From positions 22,103,501 through 22,167,500 of the forward strand of contig CP114481.1 of NCBI GenBank assembly GCA_027186245.1: a stretch of 64,000 nt of DNA. The letters are read 5' to 3'. Source of the stretch: Coriaria nepalensis. Its lineage: Eukaryota > Streptophyta > Magnoliopsida > Cucurbitales > Coriariaceae. The position numbers and the translations under genes are program-made. Every line of letters begins with the position of its first letter. Position 1 is the first letter of the stretch. A model generated the notes under the pieces. That model had not been told where the DNA came from, made no database searches, and saw only the letters and a program-made list of their open reading frames with translations. This document shows, piece by piece, positions 10,740 through 22,678 of this stretch.

Positions 10740-13700
10740 AGCCTTAAAGTCATACTATTGGGTCTCTTTTAGTCATTAAATCTTTCTAAATCACTTCGAA
10801 CGAAATTCGGCCTTTAAACATGACTTTCGTGCATAACTTGCAGTTGATCTATTGAAGGCAACAATGCATTTGATTAGCCTTAAAGTCATGTCACTGAGTC
10901 TGTTCTAGTCATTAAATCATTCAAAATTAATTCGAACGAATTCTATTTTCGCCCTTCAAACATTATTTTCTTACATAACTTGCAATTAATCTACTGAAGA
11001 CAACAATGCATTATTTTAGCATTAAAAAGCATATCACTCAGTCTTTTCAATCATTAAATTGTTTGAAGGCACTTCAAACAAATTCTATTTTTGAATTTAG
11101 AACACGACTTTCATGCATAACTTGCACTTGAACTATTGAAGGCAACTATTCATTTTTTTAGCCTTAAAGTCATATTATTGCGTCTCTTTTAGTCATTAAA
11201 TCTTTCTAAATCACTTCTAACGAAATTCGGCCTTTAAACATGACTTTCGTTCATAACTTGCAGTTGATCTATTGAAGGCAACAATGCATTTGTTTAGCCT
11301 TAAAGTCATGTCACTGAGTCTGTTCTAGTCATTAAATCATTCTAAATTAATTCGAAAGAATTCTATTTTCGCCCTTCAAACATTATTTTCTTACATAACT
11401 TGCAATTAATCGACTAAAGACAACAATGCATTATTTTAGCATTAAAAAGCATATCACTCAGTCTTTTCAATCATTAAACTGTTTGAAGGCACTTCGAACC
11501 AGTACTATTTTTGAATTTAGAACACGACTTTCATGCATAACTTGCACTTGATCTATTGAAGGAAACTATTCATTTTTTAAGCCTTAAAATCATATTATTG
11601 CATCTCTTTTAGTCATTAAATCTTTCTGAATCACTTCGAATGAAATTCGGCCTTTAAACATGACTTTCGTGCATAACTTGCAGTTGACCTTTTGAAGGCA
11701 ACAATGCATTTGTTTAGCCTTAAAGTCATGTCACTGAGTCTCTTCTAGTCATTAAATCATTCTAAATTAATTCGAACGAATTCTATTTTCTCCCTTCAAA
11801 TATTATTTTCTTACATAACTGGCAATTAACCTACTGAAGACAACAATGCAATATTTTTGCATTAAAAAGCATATCACTCAGTCTTTTCAATCATTAAATT
11901 GTTTGAAGGCACTTCAAACGAATTCTATTTTTGAATTTAGAACACGAATTTCATGCATAACATGCACTTGAACTATTGAAGGCAACTATTCATTTTTTTA
12001 GCCTTAAAGTCATATTATTGCGTCTCTTTTAGTCATTAAATCTTTTTGAATCACTTCGAATAAAATTCGGCCTTTAAACATGATTTTCGTGCATAACTTG
12101 CAGTTGATCTATTGAAGGCAACAATGCATTTGTTTAGCCTTAAAGTCATGTCACGGAGTCTCTTCTAGTCATTAAATCATTTAAAATTAATTCAAACGAA
12201 TTCTATTTTCGCCCTTCAAACATTATTTTCTTACATAACTTGCAATTAATCTACTGAAGACAACAATGCATTATTTTAGCATTAAAAAGCATATCACTCA
12301 GTCTTTTCAATCATTAAATTGTTTGAAGGCACTTCGAACCAATTCTATTTTTGAATTTAGAACCCCACTTTCATGGATAACTTGCACTTGAACTATTAAA
12401 GGCAACTATTCATTTTTTTAGCCTTAAAGTCATATTATTGGGTCTCTTTTAGTCATGAAATCTTTCTATATCACTTCGAACGAAATTCGGCCTTTAAACA
12501 TGACTTTCGTGCATAACTTGTAGTTGATCTATTGAAGGCAACAATGCATTTGTTTAGCCTTAAAGTCATGTCACGGAGTCTCTTCTAGTCATTAAATCAT
12601 TCAAAATTAATTCGAACGAATTCTATTTTCGCCCTTCAAACATTATTTTCTTACATAACTTGCAATTAATCTACTGAAGACAACAATGCATTATTTTAGC
12701 ATTAAAAAGCATATCACTCAGTCTTTTCAATCATTAAATTGTTTGAAGGCACTTCGAACCAGTACTATTTTTGAATTTAGAACACAACTTTCATGCATAA
12801 CTTGCACTTGATCTATTGAAGGCAACTATTCAATTTTTTAGCCTTAAAGTCATATTATTGCGTCTCTTTTAGTCGTTAAATCTTTCTGAATCACTTCGAA
12901 TGAAATTCGGCCTTTAAACATGACTTTCGTGCATAACTTGCAGTTGATCTTTTGAAGGCAACAATGCATTTGTTTAGCCTTAAAGTCATGTCACTGAGTC
13001 TCTTCTAGTCATTAAATCATTCTAAATTAATTCGAACGAATTCTATTTTCTCCCTTCAAATATTATTTTCTTACATAACTTGCAATTAATCTACTGAAGA
13101 CAACAATGCATTATTTTAGCATTAAAAAGCATATCACACAGTCTTTTCAATCATTAAATTGTTTGAAGGCACTTCGAACCAATTCTATTTTTGAATTTAG
13201 AACACGACTTTCATGCATAACTTGCACTTGAACTATTGAAGGCAACTATTCATTTTTTTAGCCTTGAAGTCATATTATTGCGTCTCGTTTAGTCATTAAA
13301 TCTTTCTGAATCACTTCGAATGAAATTCGGCCTTTAAACATGACTTTCGTGCATAATTTGCAGTTGATCTTTTGAAGGCAACAATGCATCTGTTTAGCCT
13401 TAAAGTCATGTCACTGAGTCTCTTCTAGTCATTAAATCATTCTAAATTAATTCGAACGAATTCAATTTTCGCACTTTAAACATTGTTTTCTTACATAACT
13501 TGCAATTAATCTACTGAAGACAACAATGCATTATTTTAGCATTAAAAAGCATATCACACAGTCTTTTCAATCATTAAATTGTTTGAAGGCACTTCGAACC
13601 AATTCTATTTTTGAATTTAGAACACGACTTTCATGCATAACTTGCACTTGAACTATTGAAGGCAACTATTCATTTTTTTAGCCTTGAAGTCATATTATTG

Positions 13701-15750
13701 CGTCTCGTTTAGTCATTAAATCTTTCTGAATCACTTCGAATGAAATTCGGCCTTTAAACATGACTTTCGTGCATAACTAGCAGTTGATCTATTGAAGGCA
13801 ACAATGCATTTGTTTAGCCTTAAAGTCTTGTCACTGAGTCTGTTCTAGTCATTAAATCATTCTAAATTAATTCGAACGAATTCGATTTTCGCCCTTTAAA
13901 CATTATTTTCTTACATAACTTGCAATTAATCTACTGAAGACAACAATGCATTATTTTAGCATTAAAAAGCATATCACTCAGTCTTCTCAATCATTAAATT
14001 GTTTGAAGGCACTTCGAACAAATTCTATTTTTGAATTTAGAACCCGACTTTCATGCATAACTTGCACTTGAACTATTAAAGGCAACTATTCATTTTTTTA
14101 GCCTTAAAGTCATATTATTGCGTCTCTTTTAGTCATTAAATCTTTCTAAATCACTTCCTTCGAAATTCGGCCTTTAAACATGACTTTCGTATATAACTTG
14201 CAGTTGATCTATTGAAGGCAACAATGCATTTGTTTAGCCTTAAAGTCATGTCACTGAGTCTCTTGTAGTCATTAAATCATTCTAAATTAATTCGAACGAA
14301 TTCTATTTTCGCCTTTCAATCATTATTTTCTTACATAACTTGCAATTAATCTACTGAAGACAACAATGCATTATTTTAGCATTAAGAAGCATATCACTCA
14401 GTCTTTTCAATCATTAAATTGTTTGAAAGCACTTCGAACAAATTCTATTTTTGAATTTAGAACTCGACTTTCATGCATAACTTGCACTTGAACTATTGAA
14501 GGCAACTATTCATTTTTTTAGCCTTAAAGTCATATTATTGCGTCTCTTTTAGTCATTAAATCTTTCTACATCACTTCGAACGAAATTCGGCCTTTAAACA
14601 TGACTTTCGTGCATAACTTGCACTTGATCTTTTGAAGGCAACAATGCATTTGTTTAGCCTTAAAGTCATGTCATTGAGTCTCTTCTGGTCATTAAATCAT
14701 TCTAAATTAATTCGAACGAATTCTATTTTCGCCCTTCAAATATTATTTTCTTACATAACTTGCAATTAATCTACTGAAGACAACAATGCATTATTTTAGC
14801 AATAAAAAGCATATCACTCAGTCTTTTCAATCATTCAATTGTTTGAAGGCACTTCGAACCAATTCTATTTTTGAATTTAGAACACGACTTTCATGCATAA
14901 CTTGCACTTGATCTATTGAAGGCAACTATTCATTTTTTTAGCCTTAAAATCATATTATTGCATCTCTTTTAGTCATTAAATCTTTCTGAATCACTTCGAA
15001 TGAAATTCGGCCTTTAAACATGACTTTCGTGCATAACTTGCAGTTGATCTATTGAAGGCAACAATGCATTTGTTTAGCCTTAAAGTCATGTCACGGTGTC
15101 TCTTCTAGTCATTAAATCATTCAAAATTAATTCGAACGAATTCTATTTTCGCCCTTCAAACATTATTTTCTTACATAACTTGCAATTAATCTACTGAAGA
15201 CAACAATGCATTATTTTAGCATTAAAAAGCATATCACTCAGTCTTTTCAATCATTAAATTGTTTGAAGGCACTTCAAACAAATTCTATTTTTGAATTTAG
15301 AACACGACTTTCATGCATAACTTGCACTTGAACTATTGAAGGCAACTATTCATTTTTTTAGCCTTAAAGTCATATTATTGCGTCTCTTTTAGTCATTAAA
15401 TCTTTCTAAATCACTTCTAACGAAATTCGGCCTTTAAACATGACTTTCGGTCATAACTTGCAGTTGATCTATTGAAGGCAACAATGCATTTGTTTAGCCT
15501 TAAAGTCATGTCACTGAGTCTGTTCTAGTCATTAAATCATTCAAAATTAATTCGAACGAATTCTATTTTCGCCCTTCAAACATTATTTTCTTACATAACT
15601 TGCAATTAATCGACTAAAGACAACAATGCATTATTTTAGCATTAAAAAGCATATCACTCAGTCTTTTCAATCATTAAACTGTTTGAAGGCACTTCGAACC
15701 AGTACTATTTTTGAATTTAGAACACGACTTTCATGCATAACTTGCACTTG
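10740..15750. repeat. About 5-kb duplicated block, right copy
   Basis: This is the partner of 2,340-7,350. Left of the edge the two copies differ ('catttgttta' and 'tcaggcataa' here). Right of 15,750 this copy carries 'ggaaactatt' and the unit-2 B and C forms, while the left copy goes on with unit-5 forms. Block length is close to twelve 420-bp units. It includes the whole third cassette. Confidence 0.88.
10918..13437. repeat. Six-unit (2,520-bp) cassette, copy 3
   Basis: This is the third full copy, 8,400 bp downstream of copy 2. All six marker sets recur in order. Private differences include 'atatttttgc' near 11,851, 'acttcaaacg' near 11,911 and 'agtcatgaaa' near 12,451. Its first unit opens 'tcaaaattaa' like copy 1, while unit 6 matches copy 2, so the copy is a mosaic. 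Confidence 0.88.
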
Positions 15751-17217
15751 ATCTATTGAAGGAAACTATTCATTTTTTAAGCCTTAAAATCATATTATTG
15801 CATCTCTTTTAGTCATTAAATCTTTCTGAATCACTTCGAATGAAATTCGGCCTTTAAACATGACTTTCGTGCATAACTTGTAGTTGACCTTTTGAAGGCA
15901 ACAATGCATTTGTTTAGCCTTAAAGTCATGTCACTGAGTCTCTTCTAGTCATTAAATCATTCTAAATTAATTCGAACGAATTCTATTTTCTCCCTTCAAA
16001 TATTATTTTCTTACATAACTGGCAATTAACCTACTGAAGACAACAATGCATTATTTTTGCATTAAAAAGCATATCACTCAGTCTTTTCAATCATTAAATT
16101 GTTTGAAGGCACTTCAAACAAATTCTATTTTTGAATTTAGAACACGAATTTCATGCATAACATGCACTTGAACCATTGAAGGCAACTATTCATTTTTTTA
16201 GCCTTAAAGTCATATTATTGCGTCTCTTTTAGTCATTAAATCTTTTTGAATCACTTCGAATAAAATTCGGCCTTTAAACATGATTTTCGTGCATAACTTG
16301 CAGTTGATCTATTGAAGGCAACAATGCATTTGTTTAGCCTTAAAGTCATGTCACGGAGTCTCTTCTAGTCATTAAATCATTCAAAATTAATTCAAACGAA
16401 TTCTATTTTCGCCCTTCAAACATTATTTTCTTACATAACTTGCAATTAATCTACTGAAGACAACAATGCATTATTTTAGCATTAAAAAGCATATCACTCA
16501 GTCTTTTCAATCATTAAATTGTTTGAAGGCACTTCGAACCAATTCTATTTTTGAATTTAGAACCCCACTTTCATGGATAACTTGCACTTGAACTATTAAA
16601 GGCAACTACTCATTTTTTTAGCCTTAAAGTCATATTATTGGGTCTCTTTTAGTCATTAAATCTTTCTATATCACTTCGAACGAAATTCGGCCTTTAAACA
16701 TGACTTTCGTGCATAACTTGTAGTTGATCTATTGAAGGCAACAATGCATTTGTTTAGCCTTAAAGTCATGTCACGGAGTCTCTTCTAGTCATTAAATCAT
16801 TCAAAATTAATTCGAACGAATTCTATTTTCGCCCTTCAAACATTATTTTCTTACATAACTTGCAATTAATCTACTGAAGACAACAATGCATTATTTTAGC
16901 ATTAAAAAGCATATCACTCAGTCTTTTCAATCATTAAATTGTTTGAAGGCACTTCGAACCAGTACTATTTTTGAATTTAGAACACAACTTTCATGCATAA
17001 CTTGCACTTGATCTATTGAAGGCAACTATTCAATTTTTTAGCCTTAAAGTCATATTATTGCGTCTCTTTTAGTCGTTAAATCTTTCTGAATCACTTCGAA
17101 TGAAATTCGGCCTTTAAACATGACTTTCGTGCATAACTTGCAGTTGATCTTTTGAAGGCAACAATGCATTTGTTTAGCCTTAAAGTCATGTCACTGAGTC
17201 TCTTCTAGTCATTAAAT
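15118..17217. repeat. Partial cassette, units 1-5
   Basis: Units at 15,118, 15,538, 15,958, 16,378 and 16,798 carry cassette markers 1 to 5 in order. Unit 1 has the 'tttcggtcataac' form shared with 6,718, and unit 4 has 'ggcaactact', shared only with 9,238. The unit that follows at 17,218 begins like unit 6 but soon differs: it lacks 'atatcacaca' and has 'cttcgaacaaattc'. Confidence 0.85.
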
Positions 17218-17637
17218 CATTCTAAATTAATTCGAACGAATTCTATTTTCTCCCTTCAAATATTATTTTCTTACATAACTTGCAATTAATCTACTGAAGA
17301 CAACAATGCATTATTTTAGCATTAAAAAGCATATCACTCAGTCTTTTCAATCATTAAATTGTTTGAAGGCACTTCGAACAAATTCTATTTTTGAATTTAG
17401 AACACGACTTTCATGGATAACTTGCACTTGAACTATTGAAGGCAACTATTCATTTTTTTAGCCTTAAAGTCATATTATTGCGTCTCTTTTAGTCATTAAA
17501 TCTTTCTAAATCACTTCGAACGAAATTCAGCCTTTAAACATGACTTTCATGCATAACTTGCAGTTGATCTATTGAAGGCAACAATGCATTTGTTTAGCCT
17601 TAAAGTCATGTCACTGAGTCTGTTCTAGTCATTAAAT

Positions 17638-18270
17638 CATTCTAAATTAATTCGAACGAATTCGATTTTCGCCCTTTAAACACTATTTTCTTACATAACT
17701 CGCAATTAATCTACTGAAGACAACAATGCATTATTTTAGCATTAAAAAGCATATCACTCAGTCTTTTCAATCATTAAATTGTTTGAAGGCACTTCGAACC
17801 AATTCTATTTTTGAATTTAGAACACGACTTTCATGCACAACTTGCACTTGATCTATTGAAGGCAACTATTCATTTTTTTAGCCTTAAAGTCATATTATTG
17901 GGTCTCTTTTAGTCATTAAATCTTTCTAAATAACTTCGAATGAAATTCAGCCTTTAAACATGACTTTCGTGCATAACTAGCAGTTGATCTATTGAAGGCA
18001 ACAATGCATTTGTTTAGCCTTAAAGTCTTGTCACTGAGTCAGTTCTAGTCATTAAATCATTCTAAATTAATTCGAACGAATTCGATTTTCGCCCTTTAAA
18101 CACTATTTTCTTACATAAATTGCAATTAATCTACTGAAGACAACAATGCATTATTTTAGCATTAAAAAGCATATCACTCAGTCTTTTCAATCATTAAATT
18201 GTTTGAAAGCACTTCGAACAAATTCTATTTTTGAATTTAGAACACGACTTTCAGGCATAACTTGCACTTG
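17638..18270. repeat. Duplicated block, offset 7,560 bp, right copy
   Basis: This is the partner of 10,078-10,710, and differs at 'cgcaattaat' (17,701) and 'aacacgactt' (17,821). The similarity ends just before the +1 indel near 18,295. Duplication edge and length change therefore fall within about 30 bp of each other. Confidence 0.8.
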
Positions 18271-18478
18271 ATCTATTGAAGGCAACTATTCAAATTTTTT
18301 GGCCTTAAAGTCATATTATTGCGTCTCTTTTAGTCATTAAATCTTTCTAAATCACTTCCTTCGAAATTCGGCCTTTAAACATGACTTTCGTATATAACTT
18401 GCAGTTGATCTATTGAAGGCAACAATGCATTTGTTTAGCCTTAAAGTCATGTCACTGAGTCGCTTGTAGTCATTAAAT
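18058..18478. repeat. 421-bp unit, first register break
   Basis: This is the first unit whose length is not 420. In its B monomer the usual 'ttcatttttttagcc' is replaced by 'ttcaaattttttggcc' at about 18,290-18,303, adding one base. Its C monomer is the 'cttccttcgaaattcgg' / 'cgtatataact' subtype. All units to the left (from 418) are exactly 420 bp. Confidence 0.9.
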
Positions 18479-19738
18479 CATTCTAAATTAATTCGAACGA
18501 ATTCTATTTTCGCCCTCCAAATATTATTTTCTTACATAACTTGCAATTAATCTACTGAAGACAACAATGCATTATTTTTGCATTAAAAAGCATATCATTC
18601 AGTCTTTTCAATCATTAAATTGTTTGAAGGCACTTCAAACAAATTCTATTTTTGAATTTAGAACACGACTTTCATGCATAACTTGCACTTGAACTATTGA
18701 AGGCAACTATTCATTTTTTTAGCCTTAAAGTCATATTATTGCATCTCTTTTAGTCATTAAATCTTTCTGAATCACTTCGAATAAAATTCGGCCTTTAAAC
18801 ATTATTTTCGTGCATAACTTGCAGTTGATCTATTGAAGGCAACAATGCATTTGTTTAGCCTTAAAGTCATGTCACGGAGTCTCTTCTAGTCATTAAATCA
18901 TTCAAAATTAATTCAAACGAATTCTATTTTCGCCCTTCAAACATTATTTTCTTACATAATTTGCAATTAATCTACTGAAGACAACAATGCATTATTTTTG
19001 CATTAAAAAGCATATCACTCAGTCTTTTCAATCATTAAATTGTTTGAATGCACTTCGAACCAATTCTATTTTTGAATTTAGAACACCACTTTCATGGATA
19101 ACTTGCACTTGAACTATTGAAGGCAACTATTCATTTTTTTACCCTTAAAGTCATATTATTGGGTCTCTTTTAGTCATTAAATCTTTCTAAATCACTTCGA
19201 ACGAAATTCGGCCTTTAAACATGACTTTCGTGCATAACTTGCAGTTGATCTATTGAAGGCAACAATGCATTTGTTTAGCCTTAAAGTCATGTCACGGAGT
19301 CTCTTCTAGTCATCAAATCATTCAAAATTAATTCGAACGAATTCTATTTTCGCCCTTCAATGATTATTTTCTTACATAACTTGCAATTAATCTACTGAAG
19401 ACAATAACACATTATTTTAGCCTTAAAAAGCATATCACTTAGTCTTTTCAATCATTAAATTGTTTGAAGGCACTTCGAACCAATACTATTTTTGAATTTA
19501 GAACACGACTTTCATGCATAACTTGCACTTGATCTATTGAAGGCAACTATTCATTTTTTTGGCCTTAAAGTCATATTATTGCGTCTCTTTTAGTCATTAA
19601 ATCTTTCTGAATCACTTCGAATGAAATTCGGCCTTTAAACATGACTTTCCTGCATAACTTGCAGTTGATCTTTTGAAGGCAACAATGCATTTGTTTAGCC
19701 TTAAAGTCATGTCACTGAGTCTCTTCTAGTCATTAAAT
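18479..19738. repeat. Diverged copy of cassette units 3-5
   Basis: Three units (18,479, 18,899, 19,319) keep the order of cassette units 3, 4 and 5 but with many more differences than the copies to the left. Unit-3-like traits are 'acttcaaaca' and 'ataaaattcgg'. Unit-4-like traits are 'attcaaacg', 'catggataac' and 'gggtctc'. Unit-5-like traits are a 'tactattt' B and 'tgaaattcgg'. Private variants include 'acaataacacatt' near 19,403. This looks like an older copy that escaped the recent homogenisation. Confidence 0.7.
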
Positions 19739-20998
19739 CATTCTAAATTAATTCGAATGAATTCTATTTTCACCCTTCAAATATTATTTTCTTACATAAC
19801 TTGCAATTAATCTACTGAAGACAACAATGCATTATTTTTGCATTAAAAAGCATATCACTCAGTCTTTTCGATCATTAAATTGTTTGAAGGCACTTCGAAC
19901 CAATTCTATTTTTGAATTTAGAACACGACTTTCATGCATAACTTGCACTTGATCTATTGAAGGCAACTATTCATTTTTTTAGCCTTAAAGTCATATTATT
20001 GCGTCTCTTTTAGTCATTAAATATTTCTGAATCACTTCGAATGAAATTCGGCCTTTAAACATGACTTTCGTGCATAATTTGCAGTTGATCTTCTGAAGGC
20101 AACAATGCATTTGTTTAGCCTTAAAGTCATATCACTGAGTCTCTTCTAGTCATTAAATCATTCAAAATTAATTCGAACGAATTCTATTTTCGCCCTTCAA
20201 ACGTTATTTTCTTACATAACATGCAATTAATCTACTGAAGACAACAATGCATTATTTTAGCATTAAAAAGCATATCACTCAGTCTTTTCAATCATTAAAT
20301 TGTTTGAAGGCACTTCAAACAAATTCTATTTTTGAATTTAGAACACGACTTTCATGCATAACTTGCACTTGAACTATTGAAGGCAACTATTCATTTTTTT
20401 AGCCTTAAAGTCATATTATTGCGTCTCTTTTAGTCATTAAATCTTTCTGAATCACTTCGAATGAAATTCGGCCTTTAAACATGACTTTCGTGCATAACTT
20501 GCAGTTGATCTTTTGAAGGCAACAATGCATTTGTTTAGCCTTAAAGTCAAGTCACTGAGTCTCTTCTAGTCATTAAATCATTCAAAATTAATTCGAACGA
20601 ATTCTATTTTCGCCCTTCAATCATTATTTTCGTACATAACTTGCAATTAATCTACTGAAGACAACAACACATTATTTTAGCATTAAAAAGCATATCACTC
20701 AGTCTTTTCAATCATTAAATTGTTTGAAGGCACTTCGAACCAATACTATTTTTGAATTTAGAACACGACTTTCATGCATAACTTGCACTTGATCTATTGA
20801 AGGCAACTATTCATTTTTTTAGCCTTAAAGTCATATTATTGCGTCTCTTTTAGTCATTAAATATTTATGAATCACTTCCTTCGAAATTCGGCCTTTAAAC
20901 ATGACTTTCGTATATAACTTGCAGTTGATCTATTGAAGGCAACAATGCATTTGTTTAACCTTAAAGTCATGTCACTGAGTCTCTTGTAGTCATTACAT
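19739..20998. repeat. Three-unit (1,260-bp) local repeat, copy 1
   Basis: Units at 19,739, 20,159 and 20,579 recur at 20,999, 21,419 and 21,839. Shared markers are 'cacccttcaa', 'atatttctga', 'cataatttgc', 'aaacgttattttc' with 'cataacatgc', and 'tcattattttcgtac' with 'acaacaacac'. Over roughly the first 1,000 bp I saw about five differences. The last third of the copies diverges: here the final B and C match 22,500-22,678 instead ('atatttatga', 'ttgtttaacc', 'cattacatca'). Confidence 0.83.
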
Positions 20999-22258
20999 CA
21001 TTCTAAATTAATTCGAACGAATTCTATTTTCACCCTTCAAATATTATTTTCTTACATAACTTGCAATTAATCTACTGAAGACAACAATGCATTATTTTTG
21101 CATTAAAAAGCATATCACTCAGTCTTTTTGATCATTAAATTGTTTGAAGGCACTTCGAACCAATTCTATTTTTGAATTTAGAACACGACTTTCATGCATA
21201 ACTTGCACTTGATCTATTGAAGGCAACTATTCATTTTTTTAGCCTTAAAGTCATATTATTGCGTCTCTTTTAGTCATTAAATATTTCTGAATCACTTCGA
21301 ATGAAATTCGGCCTTTAAACATGACTTTCGTGCATAATTTGCAGTTGATCTTCTGAAGCCAACAATGCATTTGTTTAGCCTTAAAGTCATGTCACTGAGT
21401 CTCTTCTAGTCATTAAATCATTCAAAATTAATTCGAACGAATTCTATTTTCGCCCTTCAAACGTTATTTTCTTACATAACATGCAATTAATCTACTGAAG
21501 ACAACAATGCATTATTTTAGCATTAAAAAGCATATCACTCAGTCTTTTCAATCATTAAATTGTTTGAAGGCACTTCAAACAAATTCTATTTTTGAATTTA
21601 GAACACGACTTTCATGCATAACTTGCACTTGAACTATTGAAGGCAACTATTCATTTTTTTAGCCTTAAAGTCATATTATTGCGTCTCTTTTAGTCATTAA
21701 ATCTTTCTGAATCACTTCGAATGAAATTCGGCCTTTAAACATGACTTTCGTGCATAACTTGCAGTTGATCTTTTGAAGGCAACAATGCATTTGTTTAGCC
21801 TTAAAGTCATGTCACTGAGTCTCTTCTAGTCATTAAATCATTCAAAATTAATTCGAACGAATTCTATTTTCGCCCTTCAATCATTATTTTCGTACATAAC
21901 TTGCAATTAATCTACTGAAGACAACAACACATTATTTTAGCATTAAAAAGCATATCACTCAGTCTTTTCAATCATTAAATTGTTTGAAGGCACTTCAAAC
22001 CAATACTATTTTTGAATTTAGAACACGACTTTCATGCATAACTTGCACTTGAACTATTGAAGGCAACTATTCATTTTTTTAGCCTTAAAGTCATATTATT
22101 GCGTCTCTTTTAGTCATTAAATCTTTCTGAATCACTTCGAATGAAATTCGGCCTTTAAACATGACTTTCGTGCATAACTTGCAGTTGATCTTTTGAAGGC
22201 AACAATGCATTTGTTTAGCCTTAAAGTCATGTCACTGAGTCTCTTCTAGTCATTAAAT
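20999..22258. repeat. Three-unit (1,260-bp) local repeat, copy 2
   Basis: This is the tandem partner of 19,739-20,998. Its third unit (21,839) shares the A monomer with 20,579 and 22,259 but has a B with 'acttcaaaccaatac' and 'gaactattg'. It shares its C form ('gaatgaaattcgg', 'ttttgaaggc') with the preceding unit at 21,419. Confidence 0.82.
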
Positions 22259-22678
22259 CATTCAAAATTAATTCGAACGAATTCTATTTTCGCCCTTCAA
22301 TCATTATTTTCGTACATAACTTGCAATTAATCTACTGAAGACAACAACACATTATTTTAGCATTAAAAAGCATATCACTCAGTCTTTTCAATCATTAAAT
22401 TGTTTGAAGGCACTTCGAACCAATACTATTTTTGAATTTAGAACACGACTTTCATGCATAACTTGCACTTGATCTATTGAAGGCAACTATTCATTTTTTT
22501 AGCCTTAAAGTCATATTATTGCGTCTCTTTTAGTCATTAAATATTTATGAATCACTTCCTTCGAAATTCGGCCTTTAAACATGACTTTCGTATATAACTT
22601 GCACTTGATCTATTGAAGGCAACAATGCATTTGTTTAACCTTAAAGTCATGTCACTGAGTCTCTTGTAGTCATTACAT
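22259..22678. repeat. Third copy of the 20,579-type unit
   Basis: This unit nearly repeats 20,579-20,998 at an offset of 1,680 bp (4 units). It shares 'tcattattttcgtac', 'acaacaacac', 'atatttatga', 'ttgtttaacc' and 'cattacatca'. It differs at 'cttgcacttgatc' in C, where 20,579 has 'cttgcagttgatc'. Confidence 0.82.
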
